Part shown: piece after piece, positions 5,172-6,822 of the stretch
Numbering within the stretch: position 1 is the stretch's first letter
Layout: each line of letters opens with the position of its first letter
Origin: WRIS01 sp031549175
GTDB taxonomy: Bacteria > Actinomycetota > Coriobacteriia > Coriobacteriales > Eggerthellaceae
Length of the DNA: 6,822 bases
NCBI GenBank assembly: GCA_031549175.1
Contig: JAVBQH010000114.1
Span: forward strand, 1 to 6,822
Reading direction: 5' to 3'
Translations under genes and position numbers: made by a program
The notes under the pieces: model-generated
Told to the model about the DNA's origin: nothing
Seen by the model: the letters and a program-made list of their open reading frames with translations, nothing else
The model's database searches: none

Positions 5172-5741
5172 CTATTGGGTCGCGCCCATGAACGCCTTCG
5201 AAAGCTCAGTCTCGAAATTGCTTCCCGGCTTCCATGTGTTGCCCTCAAGGACGTAGGGCAGCTGGACGGTTGTCGTAACCGCCGGGGCGTTGTTGATGCA
5301 TTCCATAAGCATGGAGCCGATCTTCTTGTTCAGCTCGTCTTCGGATAGCTGGTAGGTCGAGGGATCGGCAACAAGTGCATTCAGCTGCGTGTTCCACTGG
5401 TTCAGTGCCTGGGAAAGCGACTTGCAGGTGATGGTCACCGTAGCCGTCGCCTGGTTGCCGTCGACCTTTATGTCGTCGATCGTGTATTTGAACTCGGACA
5501 GCCATGCGTTGGTGAACTTCTTGTCGTCGACACCGAACTGGGACAGGCCGGTATTGCCCCCCATTGCATTGCTGACCGTGTCCTGCATGTGGTCGAATTC
5601 TTGGGTAACGCCTTCGCGGATGATCTCTTCGGACGTCTTTTGCGGCGCACAGCCGAAAGCACACAATCCCAGCGCTAAAAGCAACGCGACGAGAAGCGCA
5701 CCAATGGCGAAACGCCGAGCCGGTAAAAACGCAGTATTCAT
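5172..5741 (-). CDS. Predicted lipoprotein of unknown function
   Basis: This is a 189-residue protein that I do not recognise. Residues 1-10 hold two Arg, 11-30 are strongly hydrophobic, and A28-F29-G30-C31 is a lipobox-like site, followed by A-P-Q-K-T-S. It is therefore likely lipid-anchored outside the membrane, although Phe at -2 and Ala at -3 are not the best consensus. The mature part is acidic and Thr/Asn/Gln-rich. The stretch with I-K-V-D-G-N-Q-A-T-A-T-V-T-I (about 90-103) and the later V-L-E-G-N-T-W-K-P (about 164-172) recall small beta-rich NTF2-like lipoproteins (DUF4878-type); that is only a resemblance. The start is ATG at 5741, 5 nt after AAGGAG (5747-5752); the ATG at 5744 is just 2 nt away. 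It lies 34 nt after rpiB, so probably the same transcript. Confidence 0.8.
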   Translation of the reverse strand: MNTAFLPARRFAIGALLVALLLALGLCAFGCAPQKTSEEIIREGVTQEFDHMQDTVSNAMGGNTGLSQFGVDDKKFTNAWLSEFKYTIDDIKVDGNQATATVTITCKSLSQALNQWNTQLNALVADPSTYQLSEDELNKKIGSMLMECINNAPAVTTTVQLPYVLEGNTWKPGSNFETELSKAFMGATQ

Positions 5742-5746
5742 CATTA

Positions 5747-5752
5747 CTCCTT
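5747..5752 (-). promoter_or_regulatory. Ribosome binding site deciding the lipoprotein start
   Basis: AAGGAG on the minus strand lies 2 nt before the first ATG (5744) and 5 nt before the second (5741). The spacing favours the second ATG. The difference is one residue. Confidence 0.6.
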
Positions 5753-5757
5753 ATGCA

Positions 5758-5773
5758 ACGCTATTCCTAGCGT
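5758..5773 (-). other. Small hairpin between rpiB and the lipoprotein gene
   Basis: ACGCTA (5758-5763) pairs with TAGCGT (5768-5773) around a 4-nt loop that reads GGAA on the transcribed strand, between the rpiB stop and the lipoprotein ribosome site. It has no U-tract, so it should not terminate transcription. It could be a processing or stabilising stem, or chance. Confidence 0.3.
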
Positions 5774-5775
5774 AC

Positions 5776-6225
5776 TCATTCACAGCGTTTTGAATCCAAG
5801 GCATCGATTTTCCTGACTCGATCGCTGTGACGCCCACCCTCGAAGTCTGCCTTCAAAAACAGCCTCACAATAGCCTGGTTCGTCATTATATCGGTAAATC
5901 TTCCCGAAAGACAGATGACGTTGGCATCATTATGCTCTCGGCACAATGCGGCAAATTCCGGTGCGGTGACGTTGGCCGCCCGGATGCCCGCCACCTTGTT
6001 CGCAGCAATGGCCATCCCGATGCCCGTACCGCATACGAGCACGCCGCGCTCGGCGACGCCGGAGGCGACGTCTTCGGAGACCCCCACGGCATAATCGGGG
6101 TAATCGACGCGGGCCTCGCTTCCCGGGCCACGGTCGATGACCTCATACCCCTCTTTTGCCAAGTACCCCTTCAGGCTTTCCTTTTGCTCGAATCCTGCAT
6201 GGTCTGAGGCGATTGATATCTTCAT
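5776..6225 (-). CDS. rpiB: Ribose-5-phosphate isomerase B (RpiB/LacAB family)
   Basis: This enzyme interconverts ribose 5-phosphate and ribulose 5-phosphate in the non-oxidative pentose phosphate pathway. The product is 149 residues, the usual family size. S7-D8-H9-A10-G11 at the front and D41-Y-P-D-Y-A (41-46) form the substrate-binding region. C65-G-T-G-I-G-M-A-I-A-A-N-K (65-77) holds the catalytic Cys and the phosphate/anion-hole glycines. H98-N99-D100-A101-N102 and G108-R109 are the other conserved contacts. Catalytic Cys rather than Glu at this site is the form seen in E. coli RpiB. The start is ATG at 6225-6223 with GGAAGGA at 6231-6237. It overlaps the glpK stop in an ATGA, implying coupled translation. 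LacA/LacB sugar isomerases share the fold, but no lac genes are nearby. Confidence 0.95.
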   Translation of the reverse strand: MKISIASDHAGFEQKESLKGYLAKEGYEVIDRGPGSEARVDYPDYAVGVSEDVASGVAERGVLVCGTGIGMAIAANKVAGIRAANVTAPEFAALCREHNDANVICLSGRFTDIMTNQAIVRLFLKADFEGGRHSDRVRKIDALDSKRCE

Positions 6226-6822
6226 GTCTGTCCTTCCAGGCCTTCTTTTGTCCGGGTGCGCTGCACCGCTTCCCTCCAGCCGGTCAGCCGAAGGCCTCGT
6301 ATGTCATCGGGCATGCCCGGCGAAAACCGCGCATCGGTTTCTTGCAGGGAGCAGAGCTCGTCCGTATCCTTCCAAAACCCCGTATACAAGCCGGAAAGGA
6401 AGGCCGCCCCCAGCGCGGTCGATTCGGTGTTTCTCGGACGCACCAAATCGGCTTTCAGGATATCACTTTGGAACTGCATGAGGAAATCGTTTGATGCGGC
6501 GCCGCCGTCGACCTTGAGGGTGCTGACCTTGCGCCCGGCATCGGTCTCCATGGCAGAGAAGAGATCGAACACCTGGTAGGCAAGTGACTCGAGGGCCGCA
6601 CGCACAATTTGGGCGCGTCCGCTGCCTCGTGTCAGGCCATAGATTGCGCCGCGTGCATCGGCATCCCAATAAGGGGCGCCGAGCCCGGTGAAGGCGGGGA
6701 CGACATAGACGCCGTCGGTATCCGGGATGCTGCGGGCGAGCCTTTCGGTCTCTGCTGCAGACCCCACGATCCCCAATCCGTCCTGAAGCCACTGGATCAG
6801 GGCACCGGCCATGAAGACGCTG
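6222..6822 (-). CDS. glpK: Glycerol kinase, C-terminal part (runs off the right edge)
   Basis: Glycerol kinase phosphorylates glycerol to sn-glycerol 3-phosphate with ATP. The window holds the last 199 residues of a protein usually about 500 long, so the start is not visible. The fragment opens S-V-F-M-A-G-A-L-I-Q-W-L, matching the middle of GlpK. F-T-G-L-G-A-P-Y-W-D (44-53) and A-R-G-A-I-Y-G-L-T-R-G (56-66) are GlpK-specific signatures. V-D-G-G-A-A-S-N-D-F (104-113) is the FGGY-family ATP-binding segment, and T-A-L-G-A-A (135-140) is also conserved. The end, G-W-R-E-A-V-Q-R, is the usual C-terminal helix. The stop TGA at 6224-6222 overlaps the rpiB ATG. Glycerol kinase is favoured over xylulokinase by the G-A-P-Y-W-D motif. 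Confidence 0.95.
   Translation of the reverse strand, partial: SVFMAGALIQWLQDGLGIVGSAAETERLARSIPDTDGVYVVPAFTGLGAPYWDADARGAIYGLTRGSGRAQIVRAALESLAYQVFDLFSAMETDAGRKVSTLKVDGGAASNDFLMQFQSDILKADLVRPRNTESTALGAAFLSGLYTGFWKDTDELCSLQETDARFSPGMPDDIRGLRLTGWREAVQRTRTKEGLEGQT

Noticed and set aside
5758..5773. Terminator after rpiB
   Set aside because: The stem is only 6 bp and lacks a following U-run, and the next gene begins closely downstream.

Overview
The window is a run of housekeeping genes, all on the minus strand. It suggests a Gram-positive of the actinobacterial class Coriobacteriia (Eggerthella/Slackia relatives). That placement is inference: it rests on the F-type ATPase b subunit carrying a signal-peptide-like extension, the look of the a, b and c subunits, moderate GC with GTG starts, and strong AGGAGG-type Shine-Dalgarno sites. 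The order rpiB - glyA - upp - (dCMP deaminase) - atpIBEFH follows a neighbourhood known from Gram-positives; Bacillus subtilis has rpiB/ywlF-ywlG-glyA-upp-atp.

Layout in transcription order, from high to low coordinates. (1) 6822-5776: the 3' part of glpK (glycerol kinase) overlaps rpiB (ribose-5-phosphate isomerase B) by an ATGA. (2) 5741-5172: a small unrecognised predicted lipoprotein. (3) 5063-3813: glyA, serine hydroxymethyltransferase. (4) 3691-3050: upp, uracil phosphoribosyltransferase. (5) 2945-2481: a ComEB-type dCMP deaminase. (6) A perfect 9-bp stem-loop terminator at 2403-2429, followed by an AT-rich putative promoter region for the ATPase operon. (7) 2266-1: an AtpI-like membrane protein, then atpB (a), atpE (c), atpF (b) and the start of atpH (delta), which runs off the left edge.

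Functionally, the upper half covers pentose phosphate, one-carbon (serine to glycine with methylene-THF) and pyrimidine salvage/dUMP supply. dCMP deaminase yields dUMP, and thymidylate synthase uses that with the methylene-THF made by GlyA. The lower half builds the membrane sector and stator of the F1Fo ATP synthase.

The most unusual structure is a pair of long inverted-repeat elements that fill the two spacers on either side of upp (2958-3044 and 3717-3805). Each is two inverted copies of a palindromic unit of about 29 nt. The two units differ in sequence but share their length, their layout (10 + 9 + 10) and 21 of 29 bases. They look like a pair of REP/BIME-type repeats (short palindromic elements often spread by Y1 transposases). 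They also create false upstream GTG starts for upp and the deaminase. Other points are a Cys-rich c subunit, the precursor-like b subunit and two hairpins between atpB and atpE. I see no CRISPR array, RNA gene, transposase, defence gene or other undescribed multi-gene system.
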